In this document: positions 26,073 through 34,652 of the stretch, piece by piece
Layout: every line of letters starts with the position of its first letter
Numbering within the stretch: position 1 is the stretch's first letter
Origin: Klenkia brasiliensis
GTDB lineage: Bacteria; Actinomycetota; Actinomycetes; Mycobacteriales; Geodermatophilaceae
Direction: 5' to 3'
Length of the DNA: 64,000 nt
Assembly: GCF_900100695.1 (NCBI RefSeq)
Contig: NZ_FNCF01000002.1
Location: 186,001-250,000 of the forward strand
Translations under genes and position numbers: made by a program
Notes under the pieces: model-generated
Databases searched by the model: none
Seen by the model: only the letters and a program-made list of their open reading frames with translations
Told to the model about the DNA's origin: nothing

Positions 26073-26983
26073 CGGGTTCCTTCCAGGGCGGGTCCGGGGG
26101 CGTGGGCGCGGGCGAGGTGGATGGCCCCGAGGACCGGGGCCTGTGGGCCGAGGGTGCTGGCCCGGACGGCGAGGTCGGCGGCGCCGAGCTCGTCGAGGGT
26201 GCGCCGCAGCGGGGGGAGCAGCTCGGCCCGGGACCCGATGCCGCCGGTCAGCACGACGACCTCCGGGTCCAGGACCGCGCGGACGGCGACCAGCGCGAGG
26301 GCCAGCCAGTGCGCGTGCTCGGCGACGGCGTGGGCGGCGGCCGGGTCGGTCGCCACGGCGTCGAAGATCTCCGTCGTCGTCCAGCTGCGGCCGTCGTGGG
26401 CCCGCGGGGGCACCCGGGCGGCCAGGACGTCGCCGGCCACGGCCTCCTCGAGCGGGCCCCGCCGGTGGTGGGCGGGGTCGAAGGGGTCGGTGCCCAGCGG
26501 CAGGAAGCCGATCTCACCGGCGGCGCCCCGCGCGCCGCGCACCAACCGGCGGTCGACCACGACGCCCATGCCGATGCCCGTGCCGGAGGCGACGACCACG
26601 AAGGAGTCGTGCCGGGTGCCCACCCCGTGGTGCAGCTCGCCGAGCGCGGCGACGTTGACGTCGTTCTCCAGCACGACGGGGTGGCCGAGGTGGCGCGCCA
26701 GGTCGGGGCCGAAGGACGCGCCCGTCGGGAGGTCGAGGTTCGGGTGGAGGTCGAACCCGTCGTCCTCGGCCGCGCCCGCCCCGCCGACGGCGGTCACCTC
26801 GACGGCGGACAGCGGTACGCCCACCTCGCGGACCAGGGCGTGCTCGACCTCGAGGATGCGGCCGGCGAGGTCGCCGTGGGTGGCCACCCGCGTCTCGGCG
26901 AGCAGGTCGCCGTCCGGGCCGGAGATGCCGGCGTGGATCTTCGTGCCCCCGAGGTCGACGCCGACCACGTAGCCGGCGCTCAC
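26069..26983 (-). CDS. ROK-family sugar kinase lacking the zinc motif
   Basis: 304 residues. The phosphate loop GVDLGGTKIHAG opens the protein, and the catalytic Asp lies in ENDVNVAALGE. GEIGFLPLGTDP follows where most ROK kinases have GEIGH...CxCGxxGC; the zinc-binding His and cysteines are all missing. VVVLTGGIGSRAELLPPLR closes the ATP site. It probably phosphorylates the imported sugar or amino sugar. GTG start overlapping the PHP stop (GTGA). Confidence 0.88.
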   Translation of the reverse strand: MSAGYVVGVDLGGTKIHAGISGPDGDLLAETRVATHGDLAGRILEVEHALVREVGVPLSAVEVTAVGGAGAAEDDGFDLHPNLDLPTGASFGPDLARHLGHPVVLENDVNVAALGELHHGVGTRHDSFVVVASGTGIGMGVVVDRRLVRGARGAAGEIGFLPLGTDPFDPAHHRRGPLEEAVAGDVLAARVPPRAHDGRSWTTTEIFDAVATDPAAAHAVAEHAHWLALALVAVRAVLDPEVVVLTGGIGSRAELLPPLRRTLDELGAADLAVRASTLGPQAPVLGAIHLARAHAPGPALEGTR

Positions 26984-27993
26984 GCGGCGGCCGCCAGCAG
27001 CCGCGCGGGGGTGTGCCGGAGCAGCTGCTCGACCTGCTCGTCGGTGACGCCGCGGTCGGTGAGCATGGGCACGAAGACGTCGGCGAGGTAGCGGTAGCCG
27101 GTGGTGCCGTGGGTGTCGGCGTTCATCCACGCCTCGGCGCCGGTGAGGTCCTGGGCGAGCACCACGCGGTCGCCGAACCCCTCGGCGACCAGCCCGGCGA
27201 CGAGGTCGGCGCGGCCGGCGTCGGAGCGGTGGAAGCACCGCTTGGCGAACTCGCCGTCGGCGCGGCCGCGCTGCGGCGGGCCGAGGAAGAACTCCCACTC
27301 CTGCTTGCCGATGGTGTCCACGGCGACGCACGCGCCGGTGGCGAGGACCCGGCGGGGCAGGTCGGGGTCGAGCTGGGTGTCCAGGTGCCCGACGACGACG
27401 CGGGCGGGGTCCAGGCCCTCGGCCACGAGCAGCTCGACCTGGTCGATGGCCAGGGTGCCGTGCGTGGTGTGGGTCATCAGCGCGGTGCCGGTGCGCAGCG
27501 CGGCGCGGGCCGAGGCGCGGAGGGCGCGCTCCTCGAAGGCGGACATCTCACCGAGGCCGGTCGCCTGCTCGCCGAGGACGCCGGCGCGGATGCCGGAGCC
27601 GCCGATGCCGGTGGTGAGGTCGGTGACCAGCCGGTCGGTCAGCTGCTCGACGGAGGCCTCGCGGGCCCAGGCAGGGGCCCAGGACTCGAGGTAGAGCGCG
27701 GTGCCGCTGATGACGTGCAGGCCGCTGCGCCGGGAGACCTCGGCCAGGAGGGCCACGTTCTCGCCGTCGGCGTCGCGGCCGACCACGCCGTAGGGGGAGA
27801 GGTCGACGACGGTGCCGAAGCCGCGGTCGGGGAGGCCGCGCAGGGCGTGCACGGCGAGCTCGACGGGGTCGCCCAGCGGGGCGTCGGCGGCGGTCCAGGG
27901 ACCGGGGGAGAGGGAGAGCAGGTGCTCGTGCGGCATGACGCGGCCGAGCTCGTCGGCCGGCACCGGGCCGAGGACGGTCTGTACGTGGGGCAT
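26980..27993 (-). CDS. Phosphotriesterase-family metallohydrolase (PHP-like)
   Basis: 337 residues of the phosphotriesterase/PHP amidohydrolase family. Metal ligands visible: H22 and H24 in MPHEH, E142 in GVLGEQA (PHP-type proteins use Glu where phosphotriesterase uses a carboxylated Lys), H175/H178 in MTHTTH, H203 in GHLD, and D282 in LAQD. Such enzymes hydrolyse lactones or phosphate esters; the native substrate of PHP is unknown. It follows the binding-protein gene by 52 bases and probably works on the imported compound or a lactone made from it. Confidence 0.88.
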   Translation of the reverse strand: MPHVQTVLGPVPADELGRVMPHEHLLSLSPGPWTAADAPLGDPVELAVHALRGLPDRGFGTVVDLSPYGVVGRDADGENVALLAEVSRRSGLHVISGTALYLESWAPAWAREASVEQLTDRLVTDLTTGIGGSGIRAGVLGEQATGLGEMSAFEERALRASARAALRTGTALMTHTTHGTLAIDQVELLVAEGLDPARVVVGHLDTQLDPDLPRRVLATGACVAVDTIGKQEWEFFLGPPQRGRADGEFAKRCFHRSDAGRADLVAGLVAEGFGDRVVLAQDLTGAEAWMNADTHGTTGYRYLADVFVPMLTDRGVTDEQVEQLLRHTPARLLAAAA

Positions 27994-28045
27994 GGGATCC
28001 CTGCCTGTGGGGGTGGGGGCGGCCCGGGGCCGCCCCCACCGGCGA

Positions 28046-29164
28046 TCAGTTGACGCTGCTGGGCAGGTCGGTGCCGTAGTCCTCGCGCCAGGCGTCCTCG
28101 AGGTTGTCGGTGGTCACCTTGACCGGCGGCGAGGCCACCAGGGCCGGGGCCTGCTTGTCCAGCACGCCGTAGGCGGCGGCCAGGGCCAGCCCGCGACCGA
28201 TGTCGATCGAGCCGTTGCCCACCAGCCCGACGACGTTGCCGCCGTCGACCATGTCCGCGGCGAGGGTGGCGTCCAGGTCGTTGGTGACGACCTTGACGTC
28301 GGAGCGGCCGGCGTTGCGCAGGGCGGAGACGACGCCCTGGGCGGCGGTGGCCCAGGAGACGTAGATGCCGGTGATGTCGGGGTTGCGGGCGATCATCGCG
28401 GCCGCGACCTCCTCGGTCCGCGCCTCGTCGGCGAAGCCCTCCTCGGCCACGATCTGCATGTCGGGGTACTCGTAGCCCAGCCAGTTGCGGAAGGCCTCGT
28501 CGCGCTGGTTGGTGAACCAGAAGTCCGCGTCGTGGTAGATGTAGCCGACCTGGCCGCTGCCGCCCAGGGCGTCGCCGAGGATCTCCGCGTTGGCCCGGCC
28601 CGCCTCGGTCAGCGACTCGGTGACGATCGAGACGAACTGGTCGCCGGCGGTGTAGCCGGCCGGCGGCGTCGTCATCACGACCAGGGTCTTGCCGGCGTCG
28701 ACGGCGGGCTGGAAGGCCGCCGCGGCCGAGGTCGGGTCGACCGCGATGGTCACGATGATGTCGGGGTCCAGGGCCAGCACGCTCTGCACGTTGTTGGCCT
28801 GGGTCGCGGCGTCGAAGTCGGCCTGCGTGCTGGCCACCACGTCGATGCCCAGGTCCTCGAACTCCTGCCGGGCGCCGTCCTCGACGGCGGAGACGAACTC
28901 CGAGGAGGTGTGCCAGACGAAGGCGGCGGTGTAGGAGCCGTCGCGGACAGTGGCCTCCTCCTCGTCGGTCAGGGTCAGCTCGTCGAGGTCCCCGGGCTGC
29001 TCCCCGTTGGGGCCCTGGAACTCCAGGCTCGGCTCGCTGGCCGGCGCGGCGTCGCCCGACGAGGACGGGGTGTCGTCGCCGCTGGAGCAGGCGCTCAGGG
29101 CCAGGGTCGTGCCGACGAGCGCGGCGGCCAGGGGCCGCAGCCGCCGGGAACGGGTGAGCTGCAT
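28046..29164 (-). CDS. Sugar ABC transporter substrate-binding lipoprotein
   Basis: 372 residues. A 25-residue signal peptide ends in the lipobox LALSAC, so the mature protein is a lipoprotein anchored outside the membrane. A Ser/Asp-rich linker follows, then a type-I periplasmic binding fold of the RbsB kind (GARQEFEDLGIDVVAST, NNVQSVLALDPDIIVTI, VVTNDLDATL). First gene of the operon; ATG start with GAGGT upstream. Its ligand is unknown and would define the pathway. Confidence 0.93.
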   Translation of the reverse strand: MQLTRSRRLRPLAAALVGTTLALSACSSGDDTPSSSGDAAPASEPSLEFQGPNGEQPGDLDELTLTDEEEATVRDGSYTAAFVWHTSSEFVSAVEDGARQEFEDLGIDVVASTQADFDAATQANNVQSVLALDPDIIVTIAVDPTSAAAAFQPAVDAGKTLVVMTTPPAGYTAGDQFVSIVTESLTEAGRANAEILGDALGGSGQVGYIYHDADFWFTNQRDEAFRNWLGYEYPDMQIVAEEGFADEARTEEVAAAMIARNPDITGIYVSWATAAQGVVSALRNAGRSDVKVVTNDLDATLAADMVDGGNVVGLVGNGSIDIGRGLALAAAYGVLDKQAPALVASPPVKVTTDNLEDAWREDYGTDLPSSVN

Positions 29165-29244
29165 GGGTGACCTCTCGGGGGGGTGTGCTGGGTGGTGGTG
29201 CGGAGTTTGCTTTCCGCTCGCAATCAAAGTCAAGGACGGATGTT

Positions 29245-29260
29245 GTAACGATCACGTTGC
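29245..29260. promoter_or_regulatory. Candidate operator of the ROK repressor
   Basis: GTAACG-ATCA-CGTTGC: arms AACG/CGTT pair perfectly and the outer G/C pair too, with one mismatch. It sits in the 165-base region between the divergent ROK regulator and the substrate-binding-protein gene, the usual place for a local ROK repressor site. Confidence 0.45.
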
Positions 29261-29329
29261 GGGCGGGTGCAGCTAGGTGATGCGGTCCGGCCCGGTTACT
29301 TTTGCTCTCACAACGAGTGGAGGGGAGCC

Positions 29330-30466
29330 ATGACCGACCTGCGTGAGGCCAACCGCGGGGCCGTGCTCTCGGACCTGCTCCTGCACCGGCCGACCACCCG
29401 CACGGCCATCGCGCAGCGCACCGGGCTGTCGGCCGCGACCATCTCCCGCGCCGTGGAGGTCCTGGTGGCCGACGGCGTCGTCCGCGAGGTGTCCGAGGTC
29501 GTGTCCGCCAACCGCGGCCGCCGCGCGGTCGCCCTGGACCTCGTCGGCGAGCGCAGCGTCGTGGCCGGCGTCGACCTCGGTGCCAGCGCCACCCGGGTCG
29601 TGCTGGTCGACTTCGCCGGTTCGGAGCTGCGGCGGTGGGAGCAGCCCACCCGCAGCGACCTGCCGGCGGCGGACCTGGCCGACTGGCTGGCCGGGATGCT
29701 CACCGACCGGTCGGCCGACCTCGGCGCCGGGCTGGCTGCGGTGTCGGTCGGCCTCCCCGGGGCCGTCGCCGAGTCCGGGGCGGTCTCGAACGCCCCCAAC
29801 CTGCCCCAGGTGATGGACCCCGGCTTCGTCACCGGCCTGCGCCGGGCCGGCGGGGTCGGCGTCCGGGTCGACAACGATGTCAACTACGCCCTGCTCGGCG
29901 AGCAGCGTCGCGGCGCCGCCGCCCATGCCGGGGACGCCGCGATGGTCACCATCGGGGCCGGCCTCGGCGCCGCGCTGGCCATCGACGGCCGCATCCTGCA
30001 CGGCCGGCACGGGCTGATCGGGGAGTTCGGCCAGCTCCCCGCGGGCCCCATGGGCACCCGGCTCGAGCACATGGTCACCGGCCCGGGGATCCTGCGGCGT
30101 GCGGAGGAGGCCGGGGTCCCGCTCGCCCGCCCGCAGGACCTCTTCGCCGAGGAGCACCGCCTCTCACCTCTGCGCACCCAGTTCGACCACGCGCTGCAGA
30201 TCGTGCTGACCGCCGTCGCGGTGGCCAGCGAGCCGGAGGTCGTCGTCCTCGGTGGGGGCATCGCGGACTCCCTGGCGGGCGACCTGGACCGCTACCAGGC
30301 CACGCTCGGCGCGACGCTGCAGGTCGCGCCCCGGCTCGTGCCCGCGGAGCTCGGCGCGTTCTCCGGGGCGATCGGTGCTGCCATCGACGCGGTGCACTCC
30401 CTCTACGCCGACCTGGGTGCCGAGCCCGGGCTGGGCGGCGGTCACGGCCGCAGCGCCGCCTCCTGA
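29330..30466 (+). CDS. ROK-family transcriptional repressor
   Basis: 378 residues. An N-terminal winged helix (TRTAIAQRTGLSAATISRAVEVL) is joined to a ROK sugar-binding domain that starts VVAGVDLGASATRVVLVD. DNDVNYALLGE keeps the position of the kinase Asp, but the GEFGQLPAGPMGTRLEH region lacks the CxCGxxGC zinc motif, as in the kinase of the facing operon. It is expected to repress the operon until the imported sugar binds. Start at 29330 chosen for its GGAGGGGAG site. Divergent from the binding-protein gene. Confidence 0.92.
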   Translation: MTDLREANRGAVLSDLLLHRPTTRTAIAQRTGLSAATISRAVEVLVADGVVREVSEVVSANRGRRAVALDLVGERSVVAGVDLGASATRVVLVDFAGSELRRWEQPTRSDLPAADLADWLAGMLTDRSADLGAGLAAVSVGLPGAVAESGAVSNAPNLPQVMDPGFVTGLRRAGGVGVRVDNDVNYALLGEQRRGAAAHAGDAAMVTIGAGLGAALAIDGRILHGRHGLIGEFGQLPAGPMGTRLEHMVTGPGILRRAEEAGVPLARPQDLFAEEHRLSPLRTQFDHALQIVLTAVAVASEPEVVVLGGGIADSLAGDLDRYQATLGATLQVAPRLVPAELGAFSGAIGAAIDAVHSLYADLGAEPGLGGGHGRSAAS

Positions 30467-30498
30467 CCCCGGCCCGCAGGCGTTCCCGCGGGGACGCG

Positions 30499-31689
30499 TC
30501 AGGCGGACGGCGGGCGGCGGGTGTGCCAGTCCGTCTGCTGCTGGTACCAGAGGCCGGCGGCGAACAGGACGTCCTCGGCGTCCTCCGGGGCGGTGAGCTG
30601 GACGCCGACCGGCATCCCCGTCGCCGGGTGGAAGCCGACCGGCAGCGCCAGCGTCGGGCCGGCGTGCAGGGACCACGGGTAGGTCAGCGACCCCAGCCGC
30701 CGGGACACCCGCAGCACGTCGTCGGGGTCGGCGCGGGGGACGTCGACCGGCAGCGTCGGCGTGAGCAGCAGGTCCACGCCGTCCAGCGCTGCCGAGATGC
30801 GGGACTGCAGTGCGCGCCGCGCCTCCACGGCGGAGGCCCGCTGGGCGGCGGTGATGTCCCGGCCCAGGCCGATCCGCACCAGGCTGTCGGGGTGGAACCG
30901 CTCCGGTGCCGACGCGAGCCGGTCGGCGTGGATGCGGGCCAGGTCGGCGTAGACCAGCGTGTAGACGATGTCCTGCGCGTCGAGCAGGCCCTCGACCTCC
31001 ACCGGCACGACCTCGGCGCCGAACACCGCCACCGCCGCGTCCACCACCGCCTGCACGCCCGGGTCGACGTCGGTCAGCAGCTGCACCGGGATGCCGATCC
31101 GCCGCGGGGCGGCCGGCTCCGGGAGGCCCGCCGAGGACCCGGTGAGCACCCGCTGCGCGCGGGCCACCAGGGAGACGGTGCGCGCGAGCGGTCCCACGGT
31201 GTCCACGTCGTCGCAGACCGGGAAGACGCCGTCCAGCGGGACCGAGCCGTGCGTGGGCCGCAGCCCGACCACCCCGCACGCCGACGCCGGCAGCCGGACC
31301 GAGCCGCCGGTGTCGGTGCCCAGCGCCAGGTCCACGGTGCCCGCCGCGACCGCGGCTCCCGACCCCCCGCTCGACCCGCCCGGGATGCGGGAGAGGTCCC
31401 ACGGGTTGCGGCACGGCCCGGCCGCGGAGTTCTGGTTGGTCACCCCGACGGCGAACTCGCTCAGGTTCAGCGTCGCCACCACCTGCGCGCCGGCGTCCGA
31501 CAACCGCCGCACGACCTCCGCGTCGTGGTCGGGCACCCGGTCGGCGAAGAACGCGGACGCGCACGTCGTGGGCCCGCCGGCGACGTCCACGTTGTCCTTG
31601 ACGCCCACCCGCACCCCGGCGAGCGGGCCGGGGCCACCGGGCCGGTCCACCCACCGGATCACCGCGTTCACGTGGTCGTCCACCAGCAC
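30499..31689 (-). CDS. Amidase (amidase-signature family)
   Basis: 396 residues. The signature GGSSGGSGAAVAAG with the downstream GTDTGGSVRLPASACGVVGLRPTHG supplies the Ser-cisSer-Lys catalytic triad; the Lys lies in VGVKDNVDV. It hydrolyses an amide to acid and ammonia. GTG start at 31689, with further in-frame GTG codons nearby. It diverges from the CoA-pathway operon across a palindromic site at 31716, so it may supply that pathway's acid from its amide. Confidence 0.9.
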   Translation of the reverse strand: MLVDDHVNAVIRWVDRPGGPGPLAGVRVGVKDNVDVAGGPTTCASAFFADRVPDHDAEVVRRLSDAGAQVVATLNLSEFAVGVTNQNSAAGPCRNPWDLSRIPGGSSGGSGAAVAAGTVDLALGTDTGGSVRLPASACGVVGLRPTHGSVPLDGVFPVCDDVDTVGPLARTVSLVARAQRVLTGSSAGLPEPAAPRRIGIPVQLLTDVDPGVQAVVDAAVAVFGAEVVPVEVEGLLDAQDIVYTLVYADLARIHADRLASAPERFHPDSLVRIGLGRDITAAQRASAVEARRALQSRISAALDGVDLLLTPTLPVDVPRADPDDVLRVSRRLGSLTYPWSLHAGPTLALPVGFHPATGMPVGVQLTAPEDAEDVLFAAGLWYQQQTDWHTRRPPSA

Positions 31690-31715
31690 TCCAGACGGCT
31701 CGGGGGCTTGCGCAG

Positions 31716-31734
31716 CTAATCATCAGACAATTAG
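31716..31734. promoter_or_regulatory. Candidate operator between amidase and MaoC genes
   Basis: CTAATCATC-A-GACAATTAG: a 19-base palindrome with seven of nine pairs matching. Its TC-A-GA centre recalls the GTCAGAC core of the sites at 16357 and 17597, so a GntR/FCD-type protein may bind. It lies centrally between the two divergent genes. Confidence 0.5.
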
Positions 31735-31761
31735 CGTGCGGCTGTCGAGGGAGGCACATCC

Positions 31762-32283
31762 ATGGCCACGCACCCCGCCGTCCTGGGGCGGTTCTTCGAG
31801 GACTACGTCGTCGGCGACGTCTACCAGCACCCGCTCGGCCGCACGATCTCCGAGGCCGACAACACCTGGCTGACGATGCTGACGATGAACACCAACCAGC
31901 AGCACGTCAACGCGCACCTGGCCGCGCAGAACCCGATCACGGGGGGCCGGGTCATCGTCAACTCCGGGCTGACGATCGCGCTGGTGCTGGGGCTCTCCGT
32001 GCTGGACATGAGCCAGAACGCCGTCGCCAACCTCGAGATGACCGACGTCAAGCTGACCCACCCGGTCTACGTCGGCGACACCCTCTACGCCGAGAGCCTC
32101 TGCACCGCGCTGCGGGCCAGCAGGTCCCGGCCCTACGCCGGCATCGTCTCGATGGTCACCCGCGGGCTGAACGCCGAGGGCGACGAGTGCATCTCGTTCA
32201 AGCGCTCGGTCATGGTCGCGACGCGGGAGTCCGGCATCGGCCAGGGCCACTTCCCCGAGGCCAAGACGGGTCCGATGCAGTGA
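31762..32283 (+). CDS. MaoC-family dehydratase (mesaconyl-CoA hydratase-like)
   Basis: 173-residue hot-dog-fold hydratase. The region DNTWLTMLTMNTNQQHVNAH holds the Asp and His expected for MaoC-type hydration, and PITGGRVIVNSGL follows, as in actinobacterial mesaconyl-CoA hydratase-like proteins. It would add water to an enoyl-CoA such as mesaconyl-CoA. First gene of a four-gene operon; the next GTG overlaps its stop. Confidence 0.85.
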   Translation: MATHPAVLGRFFEDYVVGDVYQHPLGRTISEADNTWLTMLTMNTNQQHVNAHLAAQNPITGGRVIVNSGLTIALVLGLSVLDMSQNAVANLEMTDVKLTHPVYVGDTLYAESLCTALRASRSRPYAGIVSMVTRGLNAEGDECISFKRSVMVATRESGIGQGHFPEAKTGPMQ

Positions 32284-33485
32284 GGCCGCTGGAGGACGTC
32301 CGGATCATCGCGCTCGAGCAGTACGGCGCCGGCCCTTTCGGCAGCGTGCACCTCGCCGACCTGGGCGCCGAGGTCATCAAGATCGAGGACCCGCGCACCG
32401 GCGGCGACATCGGCCGCTACGTCCCGCCCTACGTGCACGGCGAGGACTCACTGTTCTACGAGACCTTCAACCGCAACAAGCAGAGCCTCTCGCTGGACAT
32501 CTCCACCCCGGCCGGGCGCGCGGTGTTCGAGGACCTGGTGCGCACCAGCGACGCCGTCTGGTCCAACCTGCGCGGCGACGTCCCGGCCAAGATCGGCATC
32601 CGGTACGCCGACCTCGCCCACCTCAACCCGGCCATCGTCTGCTGCAGCCTCACCGGCTTCGGCATGACCGGACCCCGGCGGACCGAGCCCGGCTACGACT
32701 ACGTGCTGCAGGGCATCGCCGGCTGGATGAGCCTCACCGGCGACCCCGGCGGGCCGCCGACCAAGACCGGGCTGTCGCTGGTGGACTTCTCCAGCGGCTT
32801 CGTCGCCGCGCTCAGCCTGCTCGCCGGCCTGCACGCCGCGCGGCGGGACGGCGTCGGCGGCGACTGCGACGTCTCCCTCTACGACACCGCGCTGTCGCTG
32901 CTGACCTACCCGGCGACCTGGGCGATGACGGCGGGCTACGAGCCCACCCGCACGGTCGACTCCGCGCACCCCTCGCTGGTGCCCTTCCAGGCCTTCGCCG
33001 CCTCCGACGGCTGGCTGGTCGTCGGCTGCGCCAAGGAGAAGTTCTGGCAGCGGCTGGTCGCCGTGCTCGGCCGGCCCGACCTGGGGGACGACGGGCGGTT
33101 CGCCACCTTCGCCCTGCGCGACCGCAACCGCGACGCCCTCCTGCCGCAGCTCAAGGAGGCGTTCCTCAGCGACACCGTGGAGCACTGGATGGTGCAGCTG
33201 CGCGCCGCCGGGGTGCCGTCGTCCCCGATCAACGACGTCGGCCAGGCCCTGGCCGACCCGCAGGCCGCCGCCCGGGGCCTGCTGCTGGAGACCGAGCACC
33301 CGCACTGGGGCACGGTGAAGCAGGTGGGCAGCCCGGTCCGCTTCGGCGAGCCGCGCACCGACCACCGCCGGGCCCCGCTGCGCAACGAGCACCAGGACCG
33401 CATCACCCGCGACCTGCTCGGCTACTCGGCCGAGCGCGTGGCCGAGCTCGAGGCCGCAGGCGCGTTCGGACAGCAGGGGAGCTGA
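32280..33485 (+). CDS. CaiB/BaiF family CoA-transferase
   Basis: 401-residue class III CoA-transferase. LADLGAEVIKIEDPRTGGD and NRNKQSLSLDI are typical N-terminal features, and the catalytic Asp lies in EPGYDYVLQG. It would move CoA from a donor such as succinyl-CoA to a dicarboxylic acid. The GTG start overlaps the MaoC stop (GTGA), so translation is coupled. Confidence 0.93.
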   Translation: MRPLEDVRIIALEQYGAGPFGSVHLADLGAEVIKIEDPRTGGDIGRYVPPYVHGEDSLFYETFNRNKQSLSLDISTPAGRAVFEDLVRTSDAVWSNLRGDVPAKIGIRYADLAHLNPAIVCCSLTGFGMTGPRRTEPGYDYVLQGIAGWMSLTGDPGGPPTKTGLSLVDFSSGFVAALSLLAGLHAARRDGVGGDCDVSLYDTALSLLTYPATWAMTAGYEPTRTVDSAHPSLVPFQAFAASDGWLVVGCAKEKFWQRLVAVLGRPDLGDDGRFATFALRDRNRDALLPQLKEAFLSDTVEHWMVQLRAAGVPSSPINDVGQALADPQAAARGLLLETEHPHWGTVKQVGSPVRFGEPRTDHRRAPLRNEHQDRITRDLLGYSAERVAELEAAGAFGQQGS

Positions 33486-33488
33486 CCC

Positions 33489-34652
33489 GTGGACTTCACG
33501 CTCAACGAGGAGCAGCGCGACTTCCAGCGGACGCTGCGCCGCTTCGTCGACCGCGAGATCGTGCCGGTGGCCTCGGAGTGGGAGCGGACCGGCCGCTACC
33601 CGACCGAGATCGTCGACCACCTCAAGGCCCTCGGCCTGTTCGGGCTCACCACGCCCGAGGAGTACGGCGGCCTGGCCCTGGACATGGTCAGCTTCACGCT
33701 GGTCTACGAGGAGATCAGCCGCGGCTGGATGGGCATCGCCGGGATCCTCGGCAGCCACGGCCTCTCCGCCTGGATGATCGCCAAGCACGGCACCGAGGAG
33801 CAGAAGCAGCACTACCTGCCCAGGCTCGCGACCGGCGAGTGGCGCACCGGCGTCGGCCTCACCGAGCCCGGCGCCGGCACCGACCTGCAGGGCATCGCCA
33901 CCCGGGCCGTGCGCGACGGCGACTCCTACGTCGTCAACGGCACCAAGACCTGGATCACCAACGCCCGGCACGCCGACGTCCTGCCCGTCCTGGTCAAGAC
34001 CGACCCCGACGCGCAGCCCCGGCACCGGGGCATGTCCCTGCTGCTGGTCCCCACCGACACCCCCGGCTTCGAGGTCAGCCGAGACCTGGGCAAGCTCGGC
34101 TACAAGGGCACCGAGTCCTGCGAGATCACCCTGGTCGACGTCCGGGTGCCGGTGGACGCCGTGCTCGGCGGGGTCGAGGGCCGCGGCATGCAGCAGGCGC
34201 TGTCCGGCCTGGAGATCGGCCGGCTCAACATCGCCGGCCGGTCAGTCGGGGTCGCGCAGGCCGCCTACGACGCGGCGCTGAAGTACGCCGGCGAGCGCGA
34301 GGCGTTCGGCCACCCCATCGCAGAGTTCCAGGCCATCGCGCTCAAGCTCGCCGAGATGGCCACCCAGCTGCAGGCAGCGAGGCTGCTCACCTACTGGGCC
34401 GCCTCCCGGGCCGACGCCGGCCAGCGGGTGGACGCCGAGTCCGGCATGGCCAAGGTCTTCGCCTCGGAGACCGCGCTGGCGCTGTCGCTGGAGGCCATGC
34501 GCATCCACGGCGGCTACGGCTACTCCACCGAGTTCGTCGTCGAGCGGCTCTACCGCGACGCCCCGCTGATGGCCATCGGCGAGGGCACCAACGACGTGCT
34601 GCGCACCGTCATCGCCAAGTCCCTGGTCGCGGGGAAGACGGTCGTCGGGTGA
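33489..34652 (+). CDS. Acyl-CoA dehydrogenase
   Basis: 387-residue FAD enzyme. Visible features are TEPGAGTDLQGI and KTWITNARHAD in the middle domain, RTVIAKS at the end, and GEGTNDVLR, whose Glu is the usual catalytic base of the family. In this operon it may oxidise a saturated dicarboxyl-CoA (for example methylsuccinyl-CoA) to the enoyl substrate of the MaoC protein. GTG start 3 bases after the CoA-transferase. Confidence 0.93.
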   Translation: MDFTLNEEQRDFQRTLRRFVDREIVPVASEWERTGRYPTEIVDHLKALGLFGLTTPEEYGGLALDMVSFTLVYEEISRGWMGIAGILGSHGLSAWMIAKHGTEEQKQHYLPRLATGEWRTGVGLTEPGAGTDLQGIATRAVRDGDSYVVNGTKTWITNARHADVLPVLVKTDPDAQPRHRGMSLLLVPTDTPGFEVSRDLGKLGYKGTESCEITLVDVRVPVDAVLGGVEGRGMQQALSGLEIGRLNIAGRSVGVAQAAYDAALKYAGEREAFGHPIAEFQAIALKLAEMATQLQAARLLTYWAASRADAGQRVDAESGMAKVFASETALALSLEAMRIHGGYGYSTEFVVERLYRDAPLMAIGEGTNDVLRTVIAKSLVAGKTVVG

